Source of the DNA: Chryseobacterium oryctis
GTDB lineage: Bacteria > Bacteroidota > Bacteroidia > Flavobacteriales > Weeksellaceae
Reading direction: 5' to 3'
DNA: 64,000 nt
NCBI RefSeq assembly: GCF_025971925.1
Contig: NZ_JAPDHV010000003.1
Span: forward strand, 321,558-385,557
Part shown: one piece after another, positions 1 to 6,606 of the stretch
Layout of the letters: every line of letters begins with the position of its first letter
Position numbering within the stretch: position 1 is the stretch's first letter
Made by a program: the position numbers and the translations under genes
The notes under the pieces: model-generated
Database searches by the model: none
What the model was told of the DNA's origin: nothing
The model's input: only the letters and a program-made list of their open reading frames with translations

Positions 1-19
1 TATTCTGATTTATCAGTTG

Positions 20-93
20 CGATCCGGACGGGACTCGAACCCGCGACCTCCGCCGTGACAGGGCGGCATTCTAACCAGCTGAACTACCGGATC
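20..93 (-). tRNA. tRNA-Asp (GTC)
   Basis: The reverse strand folds as a 74-base tRNA. It has a GATCCGG/CCGGATC acceptor stem, a G discriminator, a CCGCC/GGCGG anticodon stem with loop CTGTCAC (anticodon GTC, aspartate), and a T-loop GTTCGAGTC. CCA is not encoded. It is the last copy of a tandem array with a 104-base period. Confidence 0.97.
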
Positions 94-123
94 AATTTTT
101 TAAAGAAATTGAGAAAACTTCCG

Positions 124-197
124 CGATCCGGACGGGACTCGAACCCGCGACCTCCGCCGTGACAGGGCGGCATTCTAACCAGCTGAACTACCGGATC
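124..197 (-). tRNA. tRNA-Asp (GTC), second copy
   Basis: It is identical to the copy at 20-93 and is separated from it by a 30-base AT-rich spacer. The next spacer (198-227) is nearly identical and leads to the truncated third copy. The array was probably transcribed as one unit from the right, where the third copy is now 37.4 kb away. Confidence 0.97.
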
Positions 198-226
198 AAT
201 TTTTTAAAGAAATTGAGAAAACTTCT

Positions 227-243
227 GCGATCCGGACGGGACT
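227..243 (-). repeat. Left attachment repeat: 3' end of a split tRNA-Asp
   Basis: These 17 bases repeat exactly at 37671-37687 and correspond to the discriminator, 3' acceptor strand and start of the T stem of tRNA-Asp. The sequence leaves the tRNA after base 243. The 30-base spacer before it matches the array spacer, so this is the 3' remnant of the array's third gene. It is taken as the left junction of the integrated element. Confidence 0.85.
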
Positions 244-251
244 TGTACTAT

Positions 252-300
252 CTTAATTTTTTGTTTATTCATCGTACTTATAAAAAGTACAAAAATTAAG
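252..300. repeat. Nested inverted repeat near the left junction
   Basis: A 10-base inverted repeat (CTTAATTTTT at 252-261, AAAAATTAAG at 291-300) encloses a smaller hairpin, GTACTT/AAGTAC (274-290). There is no T-run typical of a terminator. Its place just inside the junction suggests a recombination or protein-binding site, but this is inference. Confidence 0.45.
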
Positions 301-318
301 GTAACCGAATTTGCCCCC
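300..318 (+). repeat. Candidate recombinase arm site, left end
   Basis: GGTAACCGAATTT occurs here, 57 bases inside the left junction. The same 13 bases occur inverted at the right end (within 37517-37533), and a one-mismatch copy lies at 37551-37567. Repeats at both ends of an integrase-borne element fit arm-type sites for integrase or excisionase. Confidence 0.5.
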
Positions 319-356
319 TCCTATATTGTAATAATTAATTGCAAATCGTATGGGTG

Positions 357-387
357 CAAAGATAGATATTTTTCCCTTTTCTCCAAA
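357..387 (-). promoter_or_regulatory. Outward promoter toward the stranded tRNA-Asp genes
   Basis: The reverse strand shows TTTG (387-384), a 19-base spacer and TATCTTTG (364-357), which matches the Bacteroidetes consensus TTTG-N19-21-TAnnTTTG. It points left, and transcription would start near 350 and run through the remnant into both downstream tRNA-Asp genes. The native promoter at 37803-37833 has the same layout. Confidence 0.65.
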
Positions 388-473
388 CAAACTTATCTAT
401 TTTTTGAACAGGTTTTGATAACTTACAGAATATCATCAGGTATTTTTTCTAAACCTTATGTGATTTATGCATT

Positions 474-677
474 TCATCCAATAATAAGGTGAGCTAATTG
501 CTCATATTTTATTCCTGAATACATACAAAACTCATCGATTGTCAGAAATTCGTTGGGTTGTTTTCTAAGATATTGTCTAATCTTATGCATCAATCTTGTG
601 CTTTGACGATAACTTTTTCCTGTTATACGTTGTATATCCTTCGGATAGATGCAAACCCTGATAATATTCTTTTCCAT
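474..677 (-). CDS. Small conserved hypothetical protein, possible HTH
   Basis: A 67-residue protein. The middle, YPKDIQRITGKSYRQSTRL, followed by an EFLTIDEFCMYSGI segment resembles short proteins common in Bacteroidetes that lack an assigned function. The two segments could form a small helix-turn-helix DNA-binding fold (inference). It is alone on the minus strand between the island's outward promoter and the 916-2525 cluster, and transcription would run toward the left junction. No signal peptide or membrane segment is present. It could be a regulator or directionality factor, but nothing proves this. Confidence 0.6.
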   Translation of the reverse strand: MEKNIIRVCIYPKDIQRITGKSYRQSTRLMHKIRQYLRKQPNEFLTIDEFCMYSGIKYEQLAHLIIG

Positions 678-915
678 ACTTTAAATATACCTTTGATTCG
701 CGTTATACGTTAACTAACATGCAATGTACAAAATTTCATGCATGTCTTTTATGTTCCAATAAGACACTTATGCTCAATTGTGACATCTGGTCGCTACTCT
801 CTTTTCACAGTACATTTTAATATCCAAATTTTGTATTCAAATCAGTCAAAAGTGTTGCAACAATTCAAGATTGATAAGTCAATAAATTAATTATTAATCC
901 TAAATTTTTATAATC

Positions 916-1671
916 ATGGCAAGACAGAAAAGTATAATTAAGCTAGCCGGGACTATAGGAGGTATCACTTTCTATAAGTCCAAAGAAGGTTATTTAGCTA
1001 GAGAGAAAGGCGGAATACCAGCAGATAGAATCAAGAATGATCCCGCTTTTCAGAGAACCAGAGAAAACGGTGCCGAGTTTGGGCGCGCAGGTAAAGCAGG
1101 AAAGGTTTTGAGAAATTCTATCAGACAGCTATTGCAAAACGTAAATGATAGCAGGATGGTCAGCAGACTAACCAAAGAAATGGTGAAAGTCATTCAAATG
1201 GATGCTACCAATCCAAGAGGTCAAAGAAATGTAATTGATGGTGAAGCGGAGCTTTTAATTGGCTTTGATTTTAATGCAAATGGGAAATTAGGAAATACCA
1301 TTTATGCTCCGTGGGTAAAAACATTAGACAGGGCTACAGGCGAAGCGGGTGTAAGTTTTGATCCATTTGTGCCATCCAACATGGTTGCTGCTCCAGGGGG
1401 AACTACTCATTTTAAACTTACAGCTGCAGCAATGGAAATTGATTTTGAAAATGAAAGTTACATTGCTCCAACTGGTGAAACCATTATTTATCCATGGGAT
1501 AATACCCTGACTGCAGCCATTGATATTCCATTGCAATTAACGGCGGATTCAACAAAGCCATTATTTTTGGCATTAGGTGTAGAATTCTTCCAGGAAGTTA
1601 ATGGTGAAAAGTATTCCCTTAAAAACGGAGCTTTTAATGCGCTAAAGCTTATTGATGTTGTTGGATTGTAA
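916..1671 (+). CDS. Hypothetical protein, phage-like cluster
   Basis: A 251-residue protein I cannot assign to a named family. The first 75 residues are very basic (MARQKSIIKL, then repeated K/R), which suggests binding to nucleic acid. The remainder is beta-rich and acidic, with no signal peptide and no membrane segment. It starts a four-gene rightward cluster with a DUF5675 protein 11 bases downstream and two small membrane proteins after it, ending at a terminator (2552-2580). The order (possible structural protein, cell-wall-like protein, holin-like proteins) resembles a phage lysis or tail remnant. It could be a structural protein of a domesticated particle, which is inference. Confidence 0.75.
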   Translation: MARQKSIIKLAGTIGGITFYKSKEGYLAREKGGIPADRIKNDPAFQRTRENGAEFGRAGKAGKVLRNSIRQLLQNVNDSRMVSRLTKEMVKVIQMDATNPRGQRNVIDGEAELLIGFDFNANGKLGNTIYAPWVKTLDRATGEAGVSFDPFVPSNMVAAPGGTTHFKLTAAAMEIDFENESYIAPTGETIIYPWDNTLTAAIDIPLQLTADSTKPLFLALGVEFFQEVNGEKYSLKNGAFNALKLIDVVGL

Positions 1672-1682
1672 TCTACTTCATC

Positions 1683-2099
1683 ATGAAATTAGTATTGCAA
1701 AGACAGTACTTTCCTTCTGGAACTAATGGAATTTTATCTTTTAACGGCAAGGAAATTTGTAAAACAATTGAATTGCCTTGGAAAAACAACCAAAGAAGAA
1801 TTTCCTGCATTCCTGAAGGAATTTACCGCATCAGAAAACGGTTCAGTTCTAAATTCAGATGGCATTTGGAAGTGATGAATGTAAAAAACAGAGATTTGAT
1901 TTTGTTTCATCCTGCCAATGATGCATTGAAAGAACTGAATGGGTGTATTGCCCCAATTTCCGAACTATCAGGGGAAGGAAAAGGAATCCGTTCGCAGATT
2001 GCCTTTGAACGATTGAAAGAAAGCGTTTTTCCGTATTTAGAAAAAGGCTTTGTAATTGAATTAATCATTAAAAACAAGTTTAATGAAAAAAGTAATTGA
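1683..2099 (+). CDS. DUF5675 family protein
   Basis: A 138-residue protein with the layout of DUF5675: an N-terminal beta-hairpin, an IPEGIYRI segment, then LILFHPAND and NGCIAPI. The His-x-x-Asn ... Gly-Cys-Ile spacing recalls the catalytic motif of L,D-transpeptidases (YkuD), so a role at peptidoglycan is possible, but the likeness is weak and mine. DUF5675 is known from phages and Bacteroidetes elements and its function is not established. There is no signal peptide, so export would need a partner such as the small membrane proteins encoded next. Its last 17 bases overlap the start of the following gene, which implies translational coupling. Confidence 0.75.
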   Translation: MKLVLQRQYFPSGTNGILSFNGKEICKTIELPWKNNQRRISCIPEGIYRIRKRFSSKFRWHLEVMNVKNRDLILFHPANDALKELNGCIAPISELSGEGKGIRSQIAFERLKESVFPYLEKGFVIELIIKNKFNEKSN

Positions 2100-2295
2100 A
2101 AGAATGCAGGAACCTACTCCAAAATTCTTTAAAACGATAAGAAATATAGGTTTGTTGCTGACTGCAGTCAGTGGTGTGATTGCTACGGCACCAATTTCAC
2201 TCCCTGCATTAGTAGTGACAATTTCGGGATATCTTGCAGTTGCAGGCGGAATTGCCTCAGCAATTAGTCAAACTGCAATTTATCGAGAGGATTAA
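2083..2295 (+). CDS. Small membrane protein, holin-like
   Basis: A 70-residue protein with a short basic N terminus (MKKVIERMQEPTPKFFKTIR) and two hydrophobic stretches, about 22-40 and 44-63, giving a likely two-pass hairpin. Size and topology fit small holins, but no family is certain. The start codon lies inside the DUF5675 gene. With the next gene it makes a pair of small membrane proteins, as often found next to phage lysis enzymes. Confidence 0.65.
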   Translation: MKKVIERMQEPTPKFFKTIRNIGLLLTAVSGVIATAPISLPALVVTISGYLAVAGGIASAISQTAIYRED

Positions 2296-2333
2296 TATTT
2301 ATCTCAATAGATTAAATTTTAAACTGATTTGCT

Positions 2334-2525
2334 ATGAATTACGTGGATAACTCAACAAAAGTCAGCACTGCATTCGGCACTATTCTGACTATCTTTGTCA
2401 ATATACAGACCGAAGATCTGATTAAAACAATTCTGTTGGCTGCAGTTGGAGGAATATCCAGCTTTATAGCAACATTGTTAGTCAAATTTCTTATCAATAG
2501 TATTAAAAATAAGTTCCGAAAATAA
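2334..2525 (+). CDS. Small membrane protein, second holin-like
   Basis: A 63-residue protein with hydrophobic stretches at about 13-26 and 32-55 and a basic C terminus (NSIKNKFRK). It lies 38 bases after the previous small membrane gene and just before a strong terminator, so it ends the cluster. Two holin-like proteins in a row could act as holin and antiholin, but sequence alone cannot show this. Confidence 0.6.
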   Translation: MNYVDNSTKVSTAFGTILTIFVNIQTEDLIKTILLAAVGGISSFIATLLVKFLINSIKNKFRK

Positions 2526-2551
2526 AGTTGTGGTGACTGCGGAACAAAATG

Positions 2552-2580
2552 AGCCTCTCAAATTTTTGAGAGGCTTTTTT
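2552..2580 (+). terminator. Rho-independent terminator of the 916-2525 cluster
   Basis: GCCTCTCAAA pairs with TTTGAGAGGC and is followed by TTTTTT. It lies 27 bases after the last gene of the cluster. Confidence 0.85.
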
Positions 2581-2596
2581 AGATGTTGGTTTTAAA

Positions 2597-2731
2597 TTAT
2601 TTTTTACCTTCCTGCTTTTTAGGTGGTTTTAGTAAAGCTGTATTGCCAGGAGTTTCTTTATTATCCCTTTGTCTTCTGTCTGGTTTTCCAGTTGACTCAG
2701 CAATTCTTTTAGGTCCAGGTTTAAGCGCCAT
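2597..2731 (-). CDS. Small basic hypothetical protein, 44 residues
   Basis: Translation gives MALKPGPKRIAEST followed by GKPDRRQRDNKETPG and a Lys/Pro-rich tail ending QEGKK. It is strongly basic and has no hydrophobic segment. The composition (a basic peptide with G-K-P-x-x-R and K-x-T-G-like turns) resembles the 59-residue protein at 6191-6370, and both occur as short genes in Bacteroidetes elements. No function is known to me. It converges on the terminator of the cluster to its left. It is short, so the call is moderate. Confidence 0.5.
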   Translation of the reverse strand: MALKPGPKRIAESTGKPDRRQRDNKETPGNTALLKPPKKQEGKK

Positions 2732-2851
2732 AATGTCAAATTTTTAATGGTTATTCATTATATAAATTTACAAAATTAATCTAGCATGAATAATATATTG
2801 TACCAACAAAAATTACAATATCTGAAAAAAAACTCAATTGGTATATGTTTT

Positions 2852-3277
2852 TCAAATTTTGTAATAGTACTTCTGTACAAGGGCATTACGAAGATCGTTC
2901 AGCTGCTTAAGTTGCTGAGTAAACTTCTGCTCCAACTGACAAACGGCTTTGATGTCGGAAAGTATTTTTCCGTTTTCTTGCATCTTGGAAAGGCTTGGGA
3001 TGATGAAATTTTGCAGAATTTTCTTGAATTCAAACAAGCGAAGCATCTCGATAACGCTGCCACACAAATACGGATGAAAAAAGCCGTTTTTCCAAAGTGT
3101 GAAAAATATCCAGTACAGATTTTCGCGTTCTTCTTGGTCGTTGCAATACAGGATAAAACAGTTCGGGCAAGGTTCGAAAAGTGGCTTTCCTGCGTTGTGT
3201 CCTCTTGAAAGGATAAATAGTGCATTTTCGGGCGTTTCTTTTTCAGAATTGTACGTACGTACTTTAAAATTTGTCAT
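2852..3277 (-). CDS. DUF6943 family protein
   Basis: A 141-residue protein. The N-terminal half carries FILSRGHNAGKPL and EPCPNCFILYC, followed by YWIFFTLW and FHPYLCGSVI, which matches my recollection of DUF6943, a family met mainly in mobile elements of Bacteroidetes. Its role is unknown. The CPNC pair might bind zinc. The C-terminal third is helical with many Gln and Lys residues. An ORF on the plus strand over the same bases (2786-3208) is of poor composition and is taken as a shadow. Confidence 0.75.
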   Translation of the reverse strand: MTNFKVRTYNSEKETPENALFILSRGHNAGKPLFEPCPNCFILYCNDQEERENLYWIFFTLWKNGFFHPYLCGSVIEMLRLFEFKKILQNFIIPSLSKMQENGKILSDIKAVCQLEQKFTQQLKQLNDLRNALVQKYYYKI

Positions 3278-4394
3278 GGCGTGGGATTTAAAAATTGATG
3301 CTGCGCCGAAAATTTTTCAAAAGAAAACGAAGAAAAAAACCGAAAAAAAAAGAAAAAAGAAAGCCCTCTTTTTAGGGGGCGAGGAATTGTGTCAAGGTTT
3401 TTTGGGAAAAGTTTTTGCATATATTTTAGATGCAAAAATCTTTTTGCAAAAACCCGTAGGGCTTGACCTTTACACAATATAGCGGCTGGCTTAGGAAGCC
3501 CCCTACCTTTGCTTTCTTTTTTTATTTTTTGGCCGAATTTCGGCTTCCATTTCTTCTTATGTTTATGCTAAAAAATGACTAATATTCTAGTGTAAACGCT
3601 AATTAATAGGTGTGGGAAGTTGCTTGGCAAAGGATGGTGAGGGGTGGAAAAGGCAGGTGTATATGGCAGTTGGCATTCAGTGTGGCAATATACTCCTGCG
3701 TGCGGTGACGAAACAGTAGGAATATGCTTGCATATACCTATTGTGAAGGAACTGGAGAAGCTTGGATTTAGCTATGGGAAGATTCGGCAAAAATGGGTAG
3801 ATAAGTTCGCACAAAAAAGATGCTTGCCTTTCCCGTTCAATTATGGAAATATTTTATTTGGAAACTAAGCGTTCTGCGCGTTGGGAAAGATAGCTGTATG
3901 ACTGATTGACGTAAGGAGCTTTGTTGGATGTTTTAAAGACCGATGAAGAAATACACTGAAACTATTTGCCTATAAAACTATTGTATTTTGAATTGGGATT
4001 TAAACAAAGCGTTGGCATAAGCTCCTGGAGGATTGAAGGAATACTGCTATGCGCGTGAGTGAAAGTGGCTGATTGCGTGAACTATTTTTTTTATTTTCTA
4101 TAAAATAGTTCACGCAAGAAGCTACTGTAACGATTGGCAAAGGTCTACTCCATCTGCATCTTTTTTGTGCATCCTATAAAATGGGTGGGTTGGGAGAAAA
4201 GCGTTGGCAAAGCGTAGGCGCAAAAGGGCTATGCCCGTTGCTAGGGAAGCATTTAACATAATCTCAAATTATAGGCATACCTTGTTGGCAGTTGCAGTAA
4301 CGAAGTGGAAGCAACCCCCGTAGCGGCTGTGTATGAGTATAATTTCGATTATGTTATTTGCTGGGGGAAGGCTAAGATAGTAGATACAACTAAA
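3278..4394. other. 1.1 kb non-coding G-rich stretch, possible transfer origin or remnant
   Basis: No convincing gene is found here, and base use is richer in G than in the flanking AT-rich genes. TTGGCAAAG occurs three times (3624-3632, 4134-4142, 4204-4212), with the variant TTGGCATAAG at about 4012. A large palindrome lies at 4073-4117. Repeats plus a hairpin without genes would fit an oriT or a replication origin, but a decayed gene remnant is equally possible. Confidence 0.4.
4073..4117. repeat. Perfect 16-base inverted repeat
   Basis: TTGCGTGAACTATTTT (4073-4088) pairs perfectly with AAAATAGTTCACGCAA (4102-4117) across a 13-base AT loop. The arms are too long and the flanks too T-poor for an ordinary terminator. 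No gene ends nearby. It is the most prominent structure of the non-coding stretch. Confidence 0.7.
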
Positions 4395-4417
4395 CAAAAA
4401 AGCACCTCAACGGTGCT
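4395..4417 (-). terminator. Terminator overlapping the DUF6527 stop codon
   Basis: On the reverse strand AGCACC-GTTGA-GGTGCT is followed by TTTTTT. The stop codon of the DUF6527 gene (4407-4409) sits in the hairpin loop, so the operon ends with no spare 3' sequence. Confidence 0.8.
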
Positions 4418-4757
4418 TCTTCTTAAAAAACAAATATTTTTTACGTTTGTCTTTTTTACGATTTTCTTTAATTTCCTTTTCTGACCACCTACGGCATTGT
4501 ATAATTTTATTTCTATAAATCCAATAATGCGATTTACAGTCAAAACTCCAATTACCTATAGATGGTGAAAGCGAAACATAATCTCCTTCAAAAATTAATT
4601 TCCAATCCAAAGGTGAAAATGGTGTAACAACTTCAGACTTACAGCCGCAAATACATAAATGTATAGCCGTTCCAAATTCCAGCGAAATATAAAGTACTCC
4701 TTGTTCCAATTTTTTTGGAATAGACTCAACAAATTTATGTGTTAAAATCGCATTCAT
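4407..4757 (-). CDS. DUF6527 family protein, ubiquitin-like operon
   Basis: A 116-residue protein with CICGC, LSPSIGNW and CKSHYWIY motifs typical of DUF6527. The cysteines plus the SHY histidine suggest a bound metal. Known: DUF6527 genes commonly sit beside multi-ubiquitin and ThiF-type E1 genes in bacteria. Its exact job (processing the ubiquitin-like protein, or conjugation) is not settled here. The C terminus is a run of basic residues. It overlaps the E1 gene by 23 bases, so the two are probably translated together, and it is the last gene of the operon. Confidence 0.8.
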   Translation of the reverse strand: MNAILTHKFVESIPKKLEQGVLYISLEFGTAIHLCICGCKSEVVTPFSPLDWKLIFEGDYVSLSPSIGNWSFDCKSHYWIYRNKIIQCRRWSEKEIKENRKKDKRKKYLFFKKKHR

Positions 4758-5913
4758 CTGTTAATTGATTAGAGTTTAAACAATAAATCGAATGATTTTC
4801 ATTAATCAAATCCTGATAAAAACCATACATTTTTTTCCATTTAATAACCGCTAAACCTGCATTTAAAGCATTAAGCTCAGCTATTTGGATATTGGAATTA
4901 TAAGCATTATCTGTAGTTTCATCAAAAGGAAGAAACTTATTAAGATTACCTTTAAAATCTACTGGAAATGAACTTACTCGAATCATGGCAGTAATTTTAT
5001 CCAGAACAAGATCTGCTCCCAAGCCTACATCAATAAAAGCAATACCATTTGCACAAAGATATTCAGCAATATTTTTTCTAGCAGAATTTCGATCAATACA
5101 TAAAAAGACAAAATCTAAAGTTGATAAAATTTCAAGATTTTCTTCATTTAGAAAGGTTTTGGATGACCTTATATTTCTATGCATGTTAGAGTACTTTTCT
5201 TTATAGTATTCCACTTTTGAAATTTCTGAGCATAGTTCCTCAAAAGATGCCGCTCCTGGTGAACGAAATGCATTATGAGTTGAGAAAACATCATTATCAA
5301 TTAAATGAATTTCCGAAACACCTGTTTTAGCCACAAAATCCAGGATATATGCGCCAGTTCCTCCTAATCCAACAATTCCTACTTTTAAATGAGATAGCTT
5401 TTCATTTACAAAGCCAATATTTGCACGGCTGGAATTCGTATCCACATACTGAAACACATTATTTTCCGACAGATTTCTGTGTGGAAAACAAGGTACTTCC
5501 GTAACACTATCATTTAAAGATTTCGCTGGTGCAGAAATAATTTCCGCATAACGTTTAAATTTTTCGTAATAATTTTCGTACCCTTCAGGAGGTTTATTTG
5601 AAAATGCACGATTTATTACAATACCATTTCCTAGATCTTGTGAAGTATCCGTATGGAAAATTGCATTAATTCTTATCCCTTTAATATCACATGGCTGATC
5701 ACCAATAAATTGAATAACATGATTGTCAGGTCTTACCGTGGTAAATCCATTTAATGTTAAGGAACTCACCAACGTACCATATTTAACTTCTCGAAGCGTA
5801 TTTACATAAGGAATGTGGTGGATAAGCAAATATCCACCTTTAAATTCCAAACTAAAACCTTCATTCATCAACTGATGAATATCTGGACTATGATTTATCA
5901 GTTCTTGTAGCAT
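4735..5913 (-). CDS. ThiF-type E1 adenylyltransferase with DUF6791-like N terminus
   Basis: A 392-residue protein. Residues 1-140 look like the DUF6791 domain found before many bacterial E1 enzymes. Residues 175-330 form the adenylating Rossmann core: GLGGTG (182-187), IDND (205-208, binds ATP) and FVFLCIDR (about 269-276). Known role: E1 enzymes activate the C terminus of a ubiquitin-like protein by adenylation. I see no unambiguous catalytic cysteine loop. Cys residues near 286 and in the C-terminal SIYCLNSNQ segment are candidates. It overlaps the multi-ubiquitin gene by 26 bases and the DUF6527 gene by 23. Such operons are related to the bacterial ubiquitin-like (Bil/Bub) anti-phage families. 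Confidence 0.85.
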   Translation of the reverse strand: MLQELINHSPDIHQLMNEGFSLEFKGGYLLIHHIPYVNTLREVKYGTLVSSLTLNGFTTVRPDNHVIQFIGDQPCDIKGIRINAIFHTDTSQDLGNGIVINRAFSNKPPEGYENYYEKFKRYAEIISAPAKSLNDSVTEVPCFPHRNLSENNVFQYVDTNSSRANIGFVNEKLSHLKVGIVGLGGTGAYILDFVAKTGVSEIHLIDNDVFSTHNAFRSPGAASFEELCSEISKVEYYKEKYSNMHRNIRSSKTFLNEENLEILSTLDFVFLCIDRNSARKNIAEYLCANGIAFIDVGLGADLVLDKITAMIRVSSFPVDFKGNLNKFLPFDETTDNAYNSNIQIAELNALNAGLAVIKWKKMYGFYQDLINENHSIYCLNSNQLTDECDFNT

Positions 5914-6178
5914 TAAAAATCATTTTATCTTTAACTTTAACTGATTCCCCAAGGTTTAATACACCTTCCGGTTTATTACCTTGACCTCTTTTAAAAGCAA
6001 CTGTATATGCAGCACTTTCAGAATTTTCAAAATTCCCAAAAGCTATCTTTATAATCTGCACAAAGTTAATTTCCTTTTCATTCCAAACGTTTTCACGCCC
6101 ATTAACATATATAACTACGTCAGGCTTTTTTCCATTGCCATTATTTTGGCTATTTACTGAATTTATATCTAATTCCAT
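5888..6178 (-). CDS. Multi-ubiquitin domain protein (single ubiquitin-like unit)
   Basis: A 96-residue protein. After about 20 flexible residues it shows the multi-ubiquitin pattern: VVIYVNGRE, then W-N-E-K-E-INFVQIIKIAFG, AYTVAFKRG, and a C-terminal LGESVKVKDKMIFNATRTDKS. Only one unit is visible, although family members often carry two or more in tandem. The C terminus is TDKS and lacks the di-glycine of eukaryotic ubiquitin, as is usual in this family. It probably serves as the conjugated modifier activated by the E1 encoded next. It lies 12 bases after the 59-residue protein gene. Confidence 0.85.
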   Translation of the reverse strand: MELDINSVNSQNNGNGKKPDVVIYVNGRENVWNEKEINFVQIIKIAFGNFENSESAAYTVAFKRGQGNKPEGVLNLGESVKVKDKMIFNATRTDKS

Positions 6179-6190
6179 TACTTTAAATTT

Positions 6191-6370
6191 TTAATTGTTT
6201 TTTTCTTTTCTCACTCCTTTGTGAGGTTTTCCATTTTGATTTACATCCAAAAACTTTCCTGTCAGCGTATCTCTTTTTATCCATAAATTATTTTTTGGAT
6301 TAAGAACCTGACTTCTTTGGCGAACAGCTCCTTTTCTGCTATTATCACCAATAGGCTTGTTTACTGCCAT
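6191..6370 (-). CDS. Small basic protein, first gene of the ubiquitin-like operon
   Basis: Translation from the ATG at 6370 gives 59 residues: MAVNKPIGDNSRKGAVRQRS, then a WIKRDTLTGKFLDV block and a PHKGVRKEK tail. I have seen similar short proteins (GDN-RKGAV-K-R-Q...W-KRD-TGKF) in many bacteria, often as orphan genes in variable regions, without a known function. It is basic and has no membrane segment. It lies 12 bases upstream of the multi-ubiquitin gene on the same strand, so it is probably co-transcribed. It could be a nucleic-acid binding partner or a substrate, and that is a guess. Confidence 0.65.
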   Translation of the reverse strand: MAVNKPIGDNSRKGAVRQRSQVLNPKNNLWIKRDTLTGKFLDVNQNGKPHKGVRKEKNN

Positions 6371-6433
6371 TGCTTAAATATTATTTAACTGAAGTACAAT
6401 TAGAACAGGATGTACTCCTTTCCCTGGGCAGGG

Positions 6434-6463
6434 TTGTGATTTATGTAAAAATTATTACATTTG
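6434..6463 (+). promoter_or_regulatory. Promoter of the candidate small RNA
   Basis: TTG (6434-6436), a 19-base spacer and TACATTTG (6456-6463) match the Bacteroidetes promoter consensus. It faces right, opposite to the genes on both sides, and would start RNA near 6469. Confidence 0.7.
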
Positions 6464-6468
6464 TACAA

Positions 6469-6580
6469 CAATAAGAGAGGTAGCTCGGGTGACAAGCCCT
6501 GCTAAAATATTCACGCAATGAAAAAAAAACCTCTAAACATAGACCGATAAGCGCCAACTTATCGGTTTTGCTATTTTTAT
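6469..6580 (+). ncRNA. Candidate structured small RNA
   Basis: Between a good promoter and a hairpin terminator lie about 112 bases on the plus strand, against the direction of both neighbouring operons. The RNA can form an AGAGGT/ACCTCT stem (6476-6481 with 6529-6534) enclosing an AGC..GGG/CCC..GCT hairpin with loop TGACAAG. A start codon at 6518 opens an 11-codon reading frame, MKKKPLNIDR, whose stop falls in the terminator stem. It could be a regulatory RNA, a leader-peptide transcript, or an RNA component of the neighbouring systems. I do not recognise it as a known family. Confidence 0.5.
6543..6580 (+). terminator. Terminator of the small RNA
   Basis: ACCGATAAG pairs with CTTATCGGT around loop CGCCAA and is followed by TTTTGCTATTTTTATTT. 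It may also stop transcripts of the protease gene from the other side. Confidence 0.75.
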
Positions 6581-6606
6581 TTCTACTGTCTGATTAATTT
6601 ATTTAT

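Noticed and set aside
2786-3208. Plus-strand reading frame opposite the DUF6943 gene
   Set aside because: The protein is cysteine-poor, of unnatural composition and mirrors the codons of the opposite strand gene, which has recognisable motifs.
3644-3868. 74-codon plus-strand frame in the non-coding stretch
   Set aside because: There is no recognisable domain, no promoter and the context is repeat-rich G-rich DNA; it is better taken as chance.
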